NCBI GenBank assembly: GCA_005800795.1
Contig: SYEN01000098.1
Coordinates: forward strand, 1-16,898
Origin: Burkholderiales bacterium
GTDB lineage: Bacteria; Pseudomonadota; Gammaproteobacteria; Burkholderiales; SG8-41
Length of the DNA stretch: 16,898 nt
Reading direction: 5' to 3'
In this document: positions 7,431 through 14,534 of the stretch, one piece after another
Position numbering within the stretch: position 1 is the stretch's first letter
How the letters are laid out: the number at the start of each line of letters is the position of its first letter
Program-made: the position numbers and the translations under genes
Notes under the pieces: model-generated
Database searches by the model: none
The model's input: only the letters and a program-made list of their open reading frames with translations
Told to the model about the DNA's origin: nothing

Positions 7431-8627
7431 TCAAATAACACCCTTCGCTGCGAGAGCCGCCACGCGGTCTGAATCCATACCCAGCATTTCGACGAAAACT
7501 TCGCTGTTGTGCTGGCCCAGCAGCGGCGAGGCTCGTCTATAGACCGCGGGCGCATCCGGCATGCTCCATAACCGGAACGGCACTTTGATCTTGCCCATCA
7601 CCGGATGATCCACTTCCTGAAAATACTCACGCGCATCCAGATGCGGGCAGTTCGCCAGGTCTTTCGGCTCCTGCACTATACCGAACAGCATATGGTACTT
7701 TTCTGATGCCGTGAGGAACAACTCCTGCATGGTGCGATCCTTGGTGGCATCAAGCACAATGCGATCAAGGTCTATGCCATGCAGCGCACGCCCTGCCACG
7801 GTGGCAAACCGTTCTTCCTTAAGCTGCTCGGAACCAAAGAATTCAATGATGTCACTCCACTCGGCGCCACCCCCTGTTTGCCAGATGAAGTAGCCGTCTT
7901 TGCATTCCTGTACTTGTCCATAGTTGCTGCCGCTGGGCCGGCGCCGACCCTGCACCGCGCCCACCCACCCATACATGGGCTGGTGTATCACCAGGGTCGA
8001 GGTCACCACATCCTGCAGCGAAACATCCACGTGCTGCCCTTCGCCAAGCATATCGCGCGCAGTAATTGCCGCGAGCGTACCCACCGTGCCGGCAAGCCCA
8101 CCTTCGTATTGCGACTGCATGCCACCATGCTTGAGCGGCTCGCTATCCGCAAGGCCGCTGATGCTCATGATGCCGCTTAGCGCATAGGTTACGATTTCTT
8201 CGTTTTTGTAATCTTTGTATGGTCCGGTCTGGCCGAACGGCGTGATCGAAACCATGATCAAACCGGGATTGCCGCGGGACAGCGTCTCGTAACCGAGCCC
8301 CAAGGACGCCAGATAGCCTGGTTTGTAGCTTTCGATGATAACGTCCGCTTTTAGCGCCATTTGCCGCAGCAGGTCGCGGCCCTCGGCATCATCAAAGTTG
8401 ACTTTGACGCCGCGCTTGTTGAGATTCGCCAGCAAGTAGACCAGACTCTTCTCTGGATGCGACTCTTTACCGAAAAACGGTGCCATGCCACGCGAGGCAT
8501 CACCCGACAAGGGTTCGACCTTCACCACATCCGCACCGAAATCGGCCAATATCTTCGCGCAGATGGGGCCGGCAAGACCCTGACTCAGGTCGAGCACTTT
8601 CAGATCGTCGAGCGTGGCAGGCAACAT
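7431..8627 (-). CDS. type III CoA-transferase (CaiB/BaiF family) lacking the usual Asp
   Basis: A 398-aa class III CoA-transferase of normal length. It shows LKVLDLSQGLAGPICAKIL (9-27), DFGADVVKVEPLSGD (29-43), LNKRGVKVNF (69-78), SITPFGQTGPYKD (127-139) and the C-terminal PLLGQHNSEVFVEMLG. At the place where the family has its aspartate nucleophile (GDxxxG or ADxxxG) it reads GGMQSQYEGG (168-177); only Glu175 is acidic there. It may use another residue, or be the partner subunit of the 455-aa protein, as in two-subunit class III transferases such as BbsEF of toluene degradation. First gene of the minus-strand block; no strong ribosome site precedes the ATG. Confidence 0.92.
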   Translation of the reverse strand: MLPATLDDLKVLDLSQGLAGPICAKILADFGADVVKVEPLSGDASRGMAPFFGKESHPEKSLVYLLANLNKRGVKVNFDDAEGRDLLRQMALKADVIIESYKPGYLASLGLGYETLSRGNPGLIMVSITPFGQTGPYKDYKNEEIVTYALSGIMSISGLADSEPLKHGGMQSQYEGGLAGTVGTLAAITARDMLGEGQHVDVSLQDVVTSTLVIHQPMYGWVGAVQGRRRPSGSNYGQVQECKDGYFIWQTGGGAEWSDIIEFFGSEQLKEERFATVAGRALHGIDLDRIVLDATKDRTMQELFLTASEKYHMLFGIVQEPKDLANCPHLDAREYFQEVDHPVMGKIKVPFRLWSMPDAPAVYRRASPLLGQHNSEVFVEMLGMDSDRVAALAAKGVI

Positions 8628-9046
8628 GTTTCGTACAATGGTCTTATTTCGATTTTGTGACGCACAATCCCGGCTGACTTGCCGAACGTCTGGCGCAGCT
8701 CAAGGCTTGAAGCAGCGCAGATTAGTCCGGATTGCAGACCCGCGTTGCAAGTTTGCTATTTACATAGACGATATCATAGGTTGGGACAAAAAGGTTGGCA
8801 TGCACGATTCAGCGGATTGCCCGATGTGGAATTCCGGATCGCACCCAATCCCTATCGGCTTGCCAACGAAAAGCGTCTGGTAGTAGACTAAGTTTGCAAG
8901 TAACGTAATTCTGTTAGTACGTAATTAATGTAGTAGCCTGCTCTGTCAGATTCTTGGCGCACAGCAGCTACCGAAACCCCATCTAACGCAGTATCGTTCC
9001 AAAACTAAATCTCACTCGGCGAACGCCGCATCTCAAGGAGGCACTT
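8628..9046. promoter_or_regulatory. 419-bp divergent promoter region between the two catabolic operons
   Basis: No convincing gene lies here. Both operons must start in this stretch. Visible structures are: TTGTG-ACG-CACAA (8655-8667), a short dyad 28 nt upstream of the CoA-transferase start; the exact 8-bp direct repeat ACGTAATT at 8903-8910 and 8919-8926, spaced 16 bp start to start; and TTGCAA (8894-8899) with TACGTA (8918-8923) as a weak possible -35/-10 pair for the plus-strand operon, the second box overlapping one repeat. The repeats are candidate regulator sites; no regulator gene is in the window. Confidence 0.45.
9035..9041 (+). promoter_or_regulatory. strong ribosome binding site of the lyase-like gene
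   Basis: AAGGAGG lies 5 nt before the ATG at 9047 and fixes this start. It is the best Shine-Dalgarno match in the window, which suggests high expression of this operon. Confidence 0.85.
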
Positions 9047-10279
9047 ATGGCTGGATTTCCAAAAATCGTCTTTACCGAAGAAGTGATGCGTGAAGGCATG
9101 CAAATTGAAAGCGCCGCGATTCCCGTAGAGGATAAAGTCGAATTGCTCAACGCGCTGTCCCAGACCGGACTCAAAAACATCGTGGCGGGTTCGTTTGTAA
9201 GCCCGAAGTACACGCCGCAGATGAAAAAGATTGAAGAAGTATTGATCAATTTCAAGCCGCAACCGGGCGTGAACTATCTTGCCATGATCCCGAACCAGCG
9301 CGGGATGGAGCGTGCCAAAGAGTTTTCGCCGCCGCTCACGCTGCAACGTGGCAAAGGCCTGCCGCGCACCAGTTGCCATCAATGCGACGTATTCACGCGC
9401 CGCAACTACAACAAGTCGCAAATGAAGGAAATGGCAGGCTGGACGACAACCATCGCGGATGCCAAAGCGAGCGGCGCAACCGAAGCGGGCATCGGCACCA
9501 ACGCCACGTTCGGTTCCAACTTCCTGGGCGATTTTTCCGTTGACCTGACGATGAAATTTTTGACCAAGCAACATGAGCTGTGGGATGCCGCCGGCATCAA
9601 GGTCACGCAAGTTAGCGTCGGCGATCCGATGGGCTGGGTGCACCCGTCCAAGGTTGAGGAAATCTTTACCCGCGTGAAAAAAATGTGGCCGGATGTGGTG
9701 GATTTCCGCGCCCACCTGCACAACGCGCGCGGCATGGCCATCACCGCGACCTATGCCGCGATCAAGACGCTGGACGAACGCGACACACTACATGTGGAAG
9801 GCACGCTCGGCGGTATCGGTGGTTGCCCGTACTGCGGCTGCGGCCAGGCGACTGGCATGATGCCGACCGAAGACTTCATGCACATGCTCGAAGGCATGGG
9901 TATCGAGACCGGTGTCAACCTGGACAAGCTGATAGAGTGCGTGTGGCTGCTTGAACGCATCCTCGGCCGCCAGACATGGGGCCATGTGTCCCGTGCGGGC
10001 CCGCGTCCGATGGAAAAAGCGCGCCTATTCGACGCCAACGCGCCATTCGTGGAAACGCTGGAACAGGCCAAGCACTTCATGCTCGGACCCAAACTTTACG
10101 AAGGCGGCATTTCGCCCTGGGCCGAACCCATAGTCAGCCCGTACCTTGAGCGCATGCAAAAGGGTCTGCCGGCATTTGAACTGAATGGCAATTGGCCGTG
10201 GAACGAAGCCTTCTTCCCCAAAGTTGAAGATTTGCGCGCAGCTGGTGTGATTGATGGCTCCAAGAAAGTCGCCGCATGA
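9047..10279 (+). CDS. HMG-CoA lyase-like (HMGL/DRE-TIM family) enzyme, divergent
   Basis: A 410-aa protein of the pyruvate carboxyltransferase/HMGL TIM-barrel family, about 100 residues longer than bacterial HMG-CoA lyases. Recognisable motifs are FTEEVMREGMQIE (9-21, in place of RDGLQ), SVGDPMGWVHP (190-200), the metal-binding HxH in AHLHNARGMA (222-231), and the loop GGIGGCPYCGCGQATG (255-270) whose Cys260 matches the active-site cysteine of HMG-CoA lyase. Two metal-ligand positions differ: the Asp of RDGLQ is Glu16, and the Asn of the GN motif appears to be Met271. Extra cysteines occur as CHQC (110-113) and in CPYCGC. It probably performs an aldol-type C-C cleavage or condensation on a CoA thioester, but I would not call it HMG-CoA lyase. 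First gene of a four-gene operon; its TGA overlaps the next ATG. Confidence 0.85.
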   Translation: MAGFPKIVFTEEVMREGMQIESAAIPVEDKVELLNALSQTGLKNIVAGSFVSPKYTPQMKKIEEVLINFKPQPGVNYLAMIPNQRGMERAKEFSPPLTLQRGKGLPRTSCHQCDVFTRRNYNKSQMKEMAGWTTTIADAKASGATEAGIGTNATFGSNFLGDFSVDLTMKFLTKQHELWDAAGIKVTQVSVGDPMGWVHPSKVEEIFTRVKKMWPDVVDFRAHLHNARGMAITATYAAIKTLDERDTLHVEGTLGGIGGCPYCGCGQATGMMPTEDFMHMLEGMGIETGVNLDKLIECVWLLERILGRQTWGHVSRAGPRPMEKARLFDANAPFVETLEQAKHFMLGPKLYEGGISPWAEPIVSPYLERMQKGLPAFELNGNWPWNEAFFPKVEDLRAAGVIDGSKKVAA

Positions 10280-10851
10280 GCAACGCACCGGCATCAACCG
10301 AAAGCGCCTTGACCCCAGCGGTCAAGGCGATGGTCGGCGTTTCCGCCGAGAAAGTCGAAGCCAGTTTCGAATGGGGTATTGAACGTGAAGGTCTGCGCAT
10401 TTTTACGCAGGCCATCATGGACCCCGATCCCCGCTACTGGGACGAAGCCTTTGCCAAGTCCACCAAATTCGGCGCCATCATCACGCCGCCGATTTACTGC
10501 ACCTATATCGGCCGGCGCCAGCGTCCGGGCGCCGAAGACCCGGTCACTCGCGCCTTCAAGGAAAATCCCAATTCCGACGGCATTGGCGGGGTGCGCACAG
10601 GTGAAGGCAAAGGCAGTCTGCCACTGGTACCCACGCACTTATTGCGCATACTCAACGCAGGTAATGAAATCGAACTGCGCCAGTATCCGAAAATCGGCGA
10701 CCGCATTTATTCGCAGGCAAAATACGCCGACATCAAGGAACGCGTGCAAAAAGACGGTTCACGCATGCTGGTCGTCACTACCGAAACCCTTTACACCAAC
10801 CAGAACGGCGAATTGCTCTGCATATTGCGGGCATCCCAGATTCGGCGCTGA
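10276..10851 (+). CDS. MaoC-like dehydratase, N-terminal-type subunit (FAS1-like hot-dog domain)
   Basis: A 191-aa single hot-dog protein of the type found as the N-terminal half of double hot-dog MaoC enzymes. Features include SFEWGIEREGLRIFTQAIMD, FGAIITPPIYCTYIG (the usual TPPTF-like turn) and the C-terminal strand pair SRMLVVTTETLYTNQNGELL. It lacks the catalytic IHxD segment, which is on the next gene, so it is most likely the structural partner in a heteromeric enoyl-CoA hydratase. The start overlaps the lyase-like stop (ATGA), indicating coupled translation. Substrate is unknown; split MaoC pairs are known from steroid side-chain and fatty-acid pathways. Confidence 0.85.
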   Translation: MSNAPASTESALTPAVKAMVGVSAEKVEASFEWGIEREGLRIFTQAIMDPDPRYWDEAFAKSTKFGAIITPPIYCTYIGRRQRPGAEDPVTRAFKENPNSDGIGGVRTGEGKGSLPLVPTHLLRILNAGNEIELRQYPKIGDRIYSQAKYADIKERVQKDGSRMLVVTTETLYTNQNGELLCILRASQIRR

Positions 10852-10860
10852 GGATACGTG

Positions 10861-11370
10861 ATGACAACTGCACAAGAGTTACGCGATAAAAAGCAAACCT
10901 ACTGGGACGACGTCGCGGTCGGACACCAGTTTCCACCGCTGGTTATCGGCCCAATGACGCCCACGCACCTGTTCCGCTGGAGCGCGGCCATCGAAAACTG
11001 GCACCGCATCCATTACGATCAAAGCTTTGCCATCTACCACGAAGGTCTGCCAAACATTCTCGGCCAGGGCTCTTGGAAACAAAGCATACTGCCGCGTTAC
11101 CTGAAAGACCTGTGCCTGCCGGATGGTTGGCCATGGAAGGTAACGTTTCAGCACCGCGCGATGATCGTGCCGGGCGACACCATCACGGTGTGGGCGACGG
11201 TCACCAAGAAATACGAAGAAGAAGGACTCGGTTTTCTCGAATGCGATGTCGGCATGCGCCTGCAATACGACGCGGAAAGCTGTCCCGGCAGGGCAACCTT
11301 GGTGTTGCCGATCAAAGGCGGCAAGCCGATTCCGTATCCGTTCGTTCCCCCGAAGAAACTCGTAAGCTAA
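10861..11370 (+). CDS. MaoC-like dehydratase, C-terminal-type subunit
   Basis: A 169-aa hot-dog protein, partner of the preceding gene. The segment WSAAIENWHRIHYDQSFA (about 39-56) matches the R-specific hydratase motif GDxNPxHxDxxxA, retaining the His and second Asp, but the first catalytic Asp aligns with Asn. It ends with the typical C-terminal strands (LECDVGMRLQY, PGRATLVLPIKGG). The ATG at 10861 is preferred to the GTG at 10858 because GAGGA at 10850-10854 is then 6 nt away. It begins 9 nt after the preceding stop. Expected activity: hydration of an enoyl-CoA as a heteromer; the Asp-to-Asn change leaves catalysis uncertain. Confidence 0.87.
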   Translation: MTTAQELRDKKQTYWDDVAVGHQFPPLVIGPMTPTHLFRWSAAIENWHRIHYDQSFAIYHEGLPNILGQGSWKQSILPRYLKDLCLPDGWPWKVTFQHRAMIVPGDTITVWATVTKKYEEEGLGFLECDVGMRLQYDAESCPGRATLVLPIKGGKPIPYPFVPPKKLVS

Positions 11371-11387
11371 GCCAGAGAGGACACAGC

Positions 11388-11660
11388 ATGGCACGTTGGA
11401 TTGCTATAGGAAAAGCACCGGGCTGGGACGATCTGGCAAAGTTCACCCAGGAAAACAAAGACACGGCTCAATGGCGCATTGATCCGAAATGCACCGTAAC
11501 CAGCGTGTATGCGCTGGGTGATGGTCGCATGATCGCGGAGTATCACGGCCCCACCGTCGCCGAATTCGAAACCTGGTTGAAAAACAAGGGCTGGAGCGTT
11601 GACAGTCTGGCGGCGATCAAGCACATCGCGAAAACCGGCGAAATCTGGAAAGTAGTCTAG
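11388..11660 (+). CDS. conserved-looking 90-aa protein of unknown function
   Basis: The ATG at 11388 follows a GAGAGGA ribosome site and lies 17 nt after the MaoC subunit stop, so it belongs to the operon. The 90-aa product has no signal peptide or membrane segment. It has an alternating pattern (RWIAIGKAPGWDDL; TSVYALGDGRMIAEYHGPT; EFETWLKNKGW; IKHIAKTGEIWKVV) suggesting a small alpha/beta, ferredoxin-like fold, roughly like small dimeric barrel proteins such as the DUF4242 type. I do not recognise the family. A terminator follows directly, so it is the last gene. A role as an accessory or small enzyme of the pathway is inferred from position only. Confidence 0.72.
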   Translation: MARWIAIGKAPGWDDLAKFTQENKDTAQWRIDPKCTVTSVYALGDGRMIAEYHGPTVAEFETWLKNKGWSVDSLAAIKHIAKTGEIWKVV

Positions 11661-11670
11661 GCTGCCGGCC

Positions 11671-11702
11671 ATCCGCATCAAACCGTTGCTGCGGATTTTT
11701 TT
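11671..11702 (+). terminator. intrinsic terminator after the lyase/MaoC operon
   Basis: ATCCGCA (11671-11677) pairs perfectly with TGCGGAT (11690-11696) across a 12-nt loop and is followed by a run of seven T (11696-11702). It starts 11 nt after the stop of the 90-aa gene, so the FAD dehydrogenase downstream must have its own promoter. Confidence 0.85.
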
Positions 11703-11703
11703 G

Positions 11704-11730
11704 TAAGTATCTGTTTTTATTGATTTTTTT
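11704..11730 (+). repeat. AT-rich dispersed element, copy 3
   Basis: It begins TAAGTATCTGTTTTTATTGA and ends in a T tract, directly after the terminator T-run. It matches the inverse-oriented copy at 13349-13376 at all but two positions over about 27 bp. The two copies bracket the FAD dehydrogenase gene. Confidence 0.6.
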
Positions 11731-11865
11731 CGTGATGTTTGCGTGACGCTGGTGTGATACTGGGCTGTCGCGCGCGATTGCCGTGGCCGGTGGTTGTCGT
11801 CCACGGCATTGTCGTTCATGGCACCCCAAACTATTGATCCTGTTGAAAGAGGAAGGGCATTGACT

Positions 11866-13350
11866 ATGCAACAGCCGTGGCTGCCGGAGAAGTGGGACAA
11901 GGAAGCGGAAATCGTCATCGTCGGCTTTGGCGGCGCTGGGGCGGCCGCTGCGATCACCGCCAGCGACATGGGCGCGAAGGTGCTGATGCTGGAAAAAGCG
12001 CCCGAAGGCGAGGAAGGCGGCAACACGCGTATTGCCGGTCAGGGGTATCTGCAAATTTACGATACCGACAAGGCATCCACTTACCTCAACGCACTGTGCG
12101 GAAAGTTTCCCGTGCCGCGAGCCATGGTGAGCGCATGGGCCAATGAAGTCAAAGGCAATAACGATTGGGCCAATAGCATCGGCGGCGACCCGCAGGAACA
12201 CCAGCATCAACCGGAAGGCATTGAGTTTCCCGAATTGCCTGGCGCCGATTGCGCACACAAGTTTCACGACGGCCCCGTGCTCGGTTATTCGAATACCTGG
12301 AAGTTTTACGAAGCCTCCGTCAAAAAACGTCCAGTGGAAATTTTGTTTGAAACACCCGGCGTCTCGTTGATACAGAACGGCATCACCAAAGAAATTCTCG
12401 GCGTGCGTGCCGAACACAAGGGCAAACCACTCTACGTCAAAGCCAGAAAAGCGGTGCTGCTCACCTGTGGCGGCTTTGAAAACAATCAGGACATGATTCG
12501 CAACTATCTGCCGGGTCTGCCCTATTGCTACACCAACGGCACACCACACAACACCGGCGACGGCATCAACATGGCGCTCGCGGTGGGCGCTGATTTGTGG
12601 CACATGAACAATTACGCCGGCCCGTCGATGGCGTTGAAAGTGCCTGAATACAAAACCACGTTCTCGATGGCCGCGCTGCATTTCAGTCACATTCAAAAGG
12701 GCGGCATGATCGTCGTCGGCCCGGATGGCACACGCTTCGTCGACGAAAAATTCAAGACCCGCCACGGCAAAATTCCGCGCAACGGCATCTGGGGCCCTGC
12801 GCCCACGCCCTGCCCCATGCACATGGTGTTCGATCACGCGCTGTTCACTGCAGGGCCGCTGTACGACAAAAAACCGGTGAGCGGCTGGGGGCGCATCATC
12901 GAACGCTACGACTGGAGCGACGACAATGCGGCGGAACTCAAACGCGGCTGGGTCAAGCAGGGCGAAACCGTCGCCGCGTTGGCCAGGAACATCGGTGTCG
13001 ATGCCACAGCGCTGGAAAAAACCGTGGCACGCTGGAACAAGCACTGCGAAAGCGGCACCGATGCCGACTTCGGCCGCAACAAAATGCTTTTCCCGATCGG
13101 CAAAGGGCCTTACTACGCGATTGAACTGGCCCCGTCGATGCTCAACACACAAGGCGGCCCGCGCCGCAACGAGCGCGCGCAAATCGTGCAGCCGGACGAC
13201 ACGCCGATCCCGCGCCTCTACAGCGCCGGTGAAATGGGCTCGATCTACAGCTACCTCTATCAGGGCACCGGCAATATTGGCGAGGCCTTCGCGTTTGGCC
13301 GTATCAGTGCACGCAACGCAGTGGCCGAATCACCATGGGATGCCAAGTAA
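11866..13350 (+). CDS. FAD-dependent dehydrogenase (FAD_binding_2; fumarate reductase / 3-ketosteroid dehydrogenase-like)
   Basis: A 494-aa flavoprotein. The dinucleotide-binding fold is IVIVGFGGAGAAAAIT (16-31) with ribose-binding Glu43 (LMLEK). Later motifs are GNTRIAGQGYL, the family's VGPDGTRFVDE segment, and the C-terminal FAD loop LYSAGEMGSIYSYLYQGTGN. This family adds or removes hydrogens across C-C bonds (fumarate, urocanate, 3-ketosteroid rings). The ATG at 11866 is chosen because AGAGGAAGGG (11848-11857) sits 8 nt upstream and the protein then starts MQQPWLPEKWDKE; in-frame starts at 11818 and 11794 (TTG) would only add a weak leader. It is separated from the upstream operon by a terminator and bracketed by two inverted AT-rich elements. 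Substrate unknown; no haem or signal motif seen, so probably cytoplasmic. Confidence 0.9.
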   Translation: MQQPWLPEKWDKEAEIVIVGFGGAGAAAAITASDMGAKVLMLEKAPEGEEGGNTRIAGQGYLQIYDTDKASTYLNALCGKFPVPRAMVSAWANEVKGNNDWANSIGGDPQEHQHQPEGIEFPELPGADCAHKFHDGPVLGYSNTWKFYEASVKKRPVEILFETPGVSLIQNGITKEILGVRAEHKGKPLYVKARKAVLLTCGGFENNQDMIRNYLPGLPYCYTNGTPHNTGDGINMALAVGADLWHMNNYAGPSMALKVPEYKTTFSMAALHFSHIQKGGMIVVGPDGTRFVDEKFKTRHGKIPRNGIWGPAPTPCPMHMVFDHALFTAGPLYDKKPVSGWGRIIERYDWSDDNAAELKRGWVKQGETVAALARNIGVDATALEKTVARWNKHCESGTDADFGRNKMLFPIGKGPYYAIELAPSMLNTQGGPRRNERAQIVQPDDTPIPRLYSAGEMGSIYSYLYQGTGNIGEAFAFGRISARNAVAESPWDAK

Positions 13351-13376
13351 AAAATTCAATAAAAACAAATACTTAC
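13349..13376 (-). repeat. AT-rich dispersed element, copy 4 (inverted)
   Basis: On the minus strand it reads GTAAGTATTTGTTTTTATTG followed by AATTTTTT. It fills the 33-bp gap between the converging FAD dehydrogenase and TctC genes. Together with copy 3 it forms a long-range inverted repeat around the FAD dehydrogenase gene. Confidence 0.6.
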
Positions 13377-13383
13377 GAAAATA

Positions 13384-14367
13384 TTACGGCTCAGCTTTGA
13401 TATTCGCCGCCTTGATGATTTTGGCGTAGCGCGCCATATCGTCCCTGATCAGCGCGTCGACTTGCCCGGTTGTCGATATCAGCGGTTCGGATGCCTGCTT
13501 GATCAGATAGTCGCGCGATTCAGGCAACTGCAGTATTGCCCCGACTTCTTTCGACAATTTCTCGATTGCGAATTTTGGCGTGCCTGCCGGTACAACAATA
13601 CCGAACCACCCGTCGGCGCGAAACCCGGGTAGCCCCGCTTCCGCAAACGTCGGAATCTCACGCAACGCCGGAGCACGGCCATTGCCGGAAATAGCCAGCG
13701 GCTTCATTCTGCCGCTGGCGATGTAACTGATCACCGTGATCGGCACCTGGAACGACAGATCGACACGCCCGCTGATCAAATCGGTCACCAGCACACCCGA
13801 TCCTTTGTACGGGATGTGGTTCATTTTCGTGCCTACCATCAGGTTGAACTGTTCGGCGGACAAATGGGTGTTGGCGCCTACGCCAGATGAGGCAAAACTC
13901 AGTTGCCCCGCTTTGGATTTGGCGTAGGCAATAAACTCCTGTAGGTTGTTCACAGGCATGGCAGGCGTCACGACCAGCACAAAGCGCGCCGTGGCGATGG
14001 TGGCCACACCCGTAAAATCGCGCAGCGTGTTATACGGCATTCGGGTAAACAGACTGGGCGTGCTCAGAAACGCCGAAGACGCGAGCAAAAGGGTATGGCC
14101 ATCCGGCGGCGCCTTGGCCACCAGTTCCGTGCCGATTATCGTACTGCCGCCCGGACGGTTGTCCACTACCACCGTGTGCGGCCAGCGATCAGAGAGCTTG
14201 TTGGCAATGAAGCGTGCCATTGGATCGGTGCTGCCGCCAGGCGGATAGGGCACGATAAAGCGTATCGGCCGCGCCGGATAGTTCTGCTGCGCCATCGCCG
14301 CGCTGGTGACCGCCAGCCACACAGCCGCCAGCACGACATTCATCCACGCCTTCAATACCCTTTGCAT
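13384..14367 (-). CDS. tripartite tricarboxylate transporter substrate-binding protein (TctC/Bug family)
   Basis: A 327-aa periplasmic binding protein. It starts at 14367 (MQRVLKAWMN), with GGAGGGAT as ribosome site; the frame is open further upstream but that adds only low-quality sequence before the signal peptide. Signal peptide is residues 1-26, cleavage probably after AMA before QQNYPARPIR. Family motifs are PYPPGGSTDPMAR, VVDNRPGGSTIIGTE, VAKAPPDGHTLL and SSGVGANTHLSAEQF. Bug proteins bind carboxylates, amides and aromatic acids and are hugely expanded in Burkholderiales. No TctA/TctB membrane genes are nearby, so it is an orphan receptor. Its location suggests it binds the pathway's acid substrate, but that is inference. 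Confidence 0.93.
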   Translation of the reverse strand: MQRVLKAWMNVVLAAVWLAVTSAAMAQQNYPARPIRFIVPYPPGGSTDPMARFIANKLSDRWPHTVVVDNRPGGSTIIGTELVAKAPPDGHTLLLASSAFLSTPSLFTRMPYNTLRDFTGVATIATARFVLVVTPAMPVNNLQEFIAYAKSKAGQLSFASSGVGANTHLSAEQFNLMVGTKMNHIPYKGSGVLVTDLISGRVDLSFQVPITVISYIASGRMKPLAISGNGRAPALREIPTFAEAGLPGFRADGWFGIVVPAGTPKFAIEKLSKEVGAILQLPESRDYLIKQASEPLISTTGQVDALIRDDMARYAKIIKAANIKAEP

Positions 14368-14534
14368 GATCCCTCCATCGACATTGATTGATCTGCCTGA
14401 GCGGCAGGCAACGCAACGGGCCATGGCCGCAACAACGGCATCCCGTGTAGCGCCATGGAGTATAGTCCATGCGTACGGGAGCTCGCCCGCTGCCGCATTT
14501 TCTCTTTCCCCATTCGCTGCCAAAGGATCCGAAC
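14368..14534. promoter_or_regulatory. divergent promoter region with an 18-bp dyad
   Basis: This 167-bp spacer separates the Bug gene (minus) from the crotonase (plus). At 14454-14471 CATGGA and TCCATG flank GTATAG, giving an 18-bp dyad whose centre offers -10-like hexamers on both strands (TATAGT forward, TATACT reverse). No good -35 boxes were found at the right spacing. It is a candidate shared operator/promoter; no regulator is in the window. Confidence 0.4.

Noticed and set aside
9005..9721. Minus-strand open frame opposite the HMGL-like gene
   Set aside because: The sense strand carries conserved HMGL motifs and a strong ribosome site; the antisense product has no recognisable domain.
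9047..10279. Naming the lyase-like gene as HMG-CoA lyase (mvaB)
   Set aside because: The metal-ligand Asp and Asn positions differ and the protein is about 100 residues longer, so the specific reaction is not supported.
11794..11865. Upstream starts (TTG 11794, ATG 11818) for the FAD dehydrogenase
   Set aside because: The ATG at 11866 has a strong, well-spaced ribosome site and gives the expected short lead into the FAD-binding fold.
11617..13182. Long minus-strand open frame of about 521 codons opposite the FAD dehydrogenase
   Set aside because: It shadows a gene with clear flavoprotein motifs, its translation is rich in Ala, Arg, His and Phe typical of antisense frames, and no family motif or ribosome site was seen.
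13384..14367. A complete tripartite tricarboxylate transporter
   Set aside because: Only the binding protein is present; no TctA or TctB membrane gene lies in the window.
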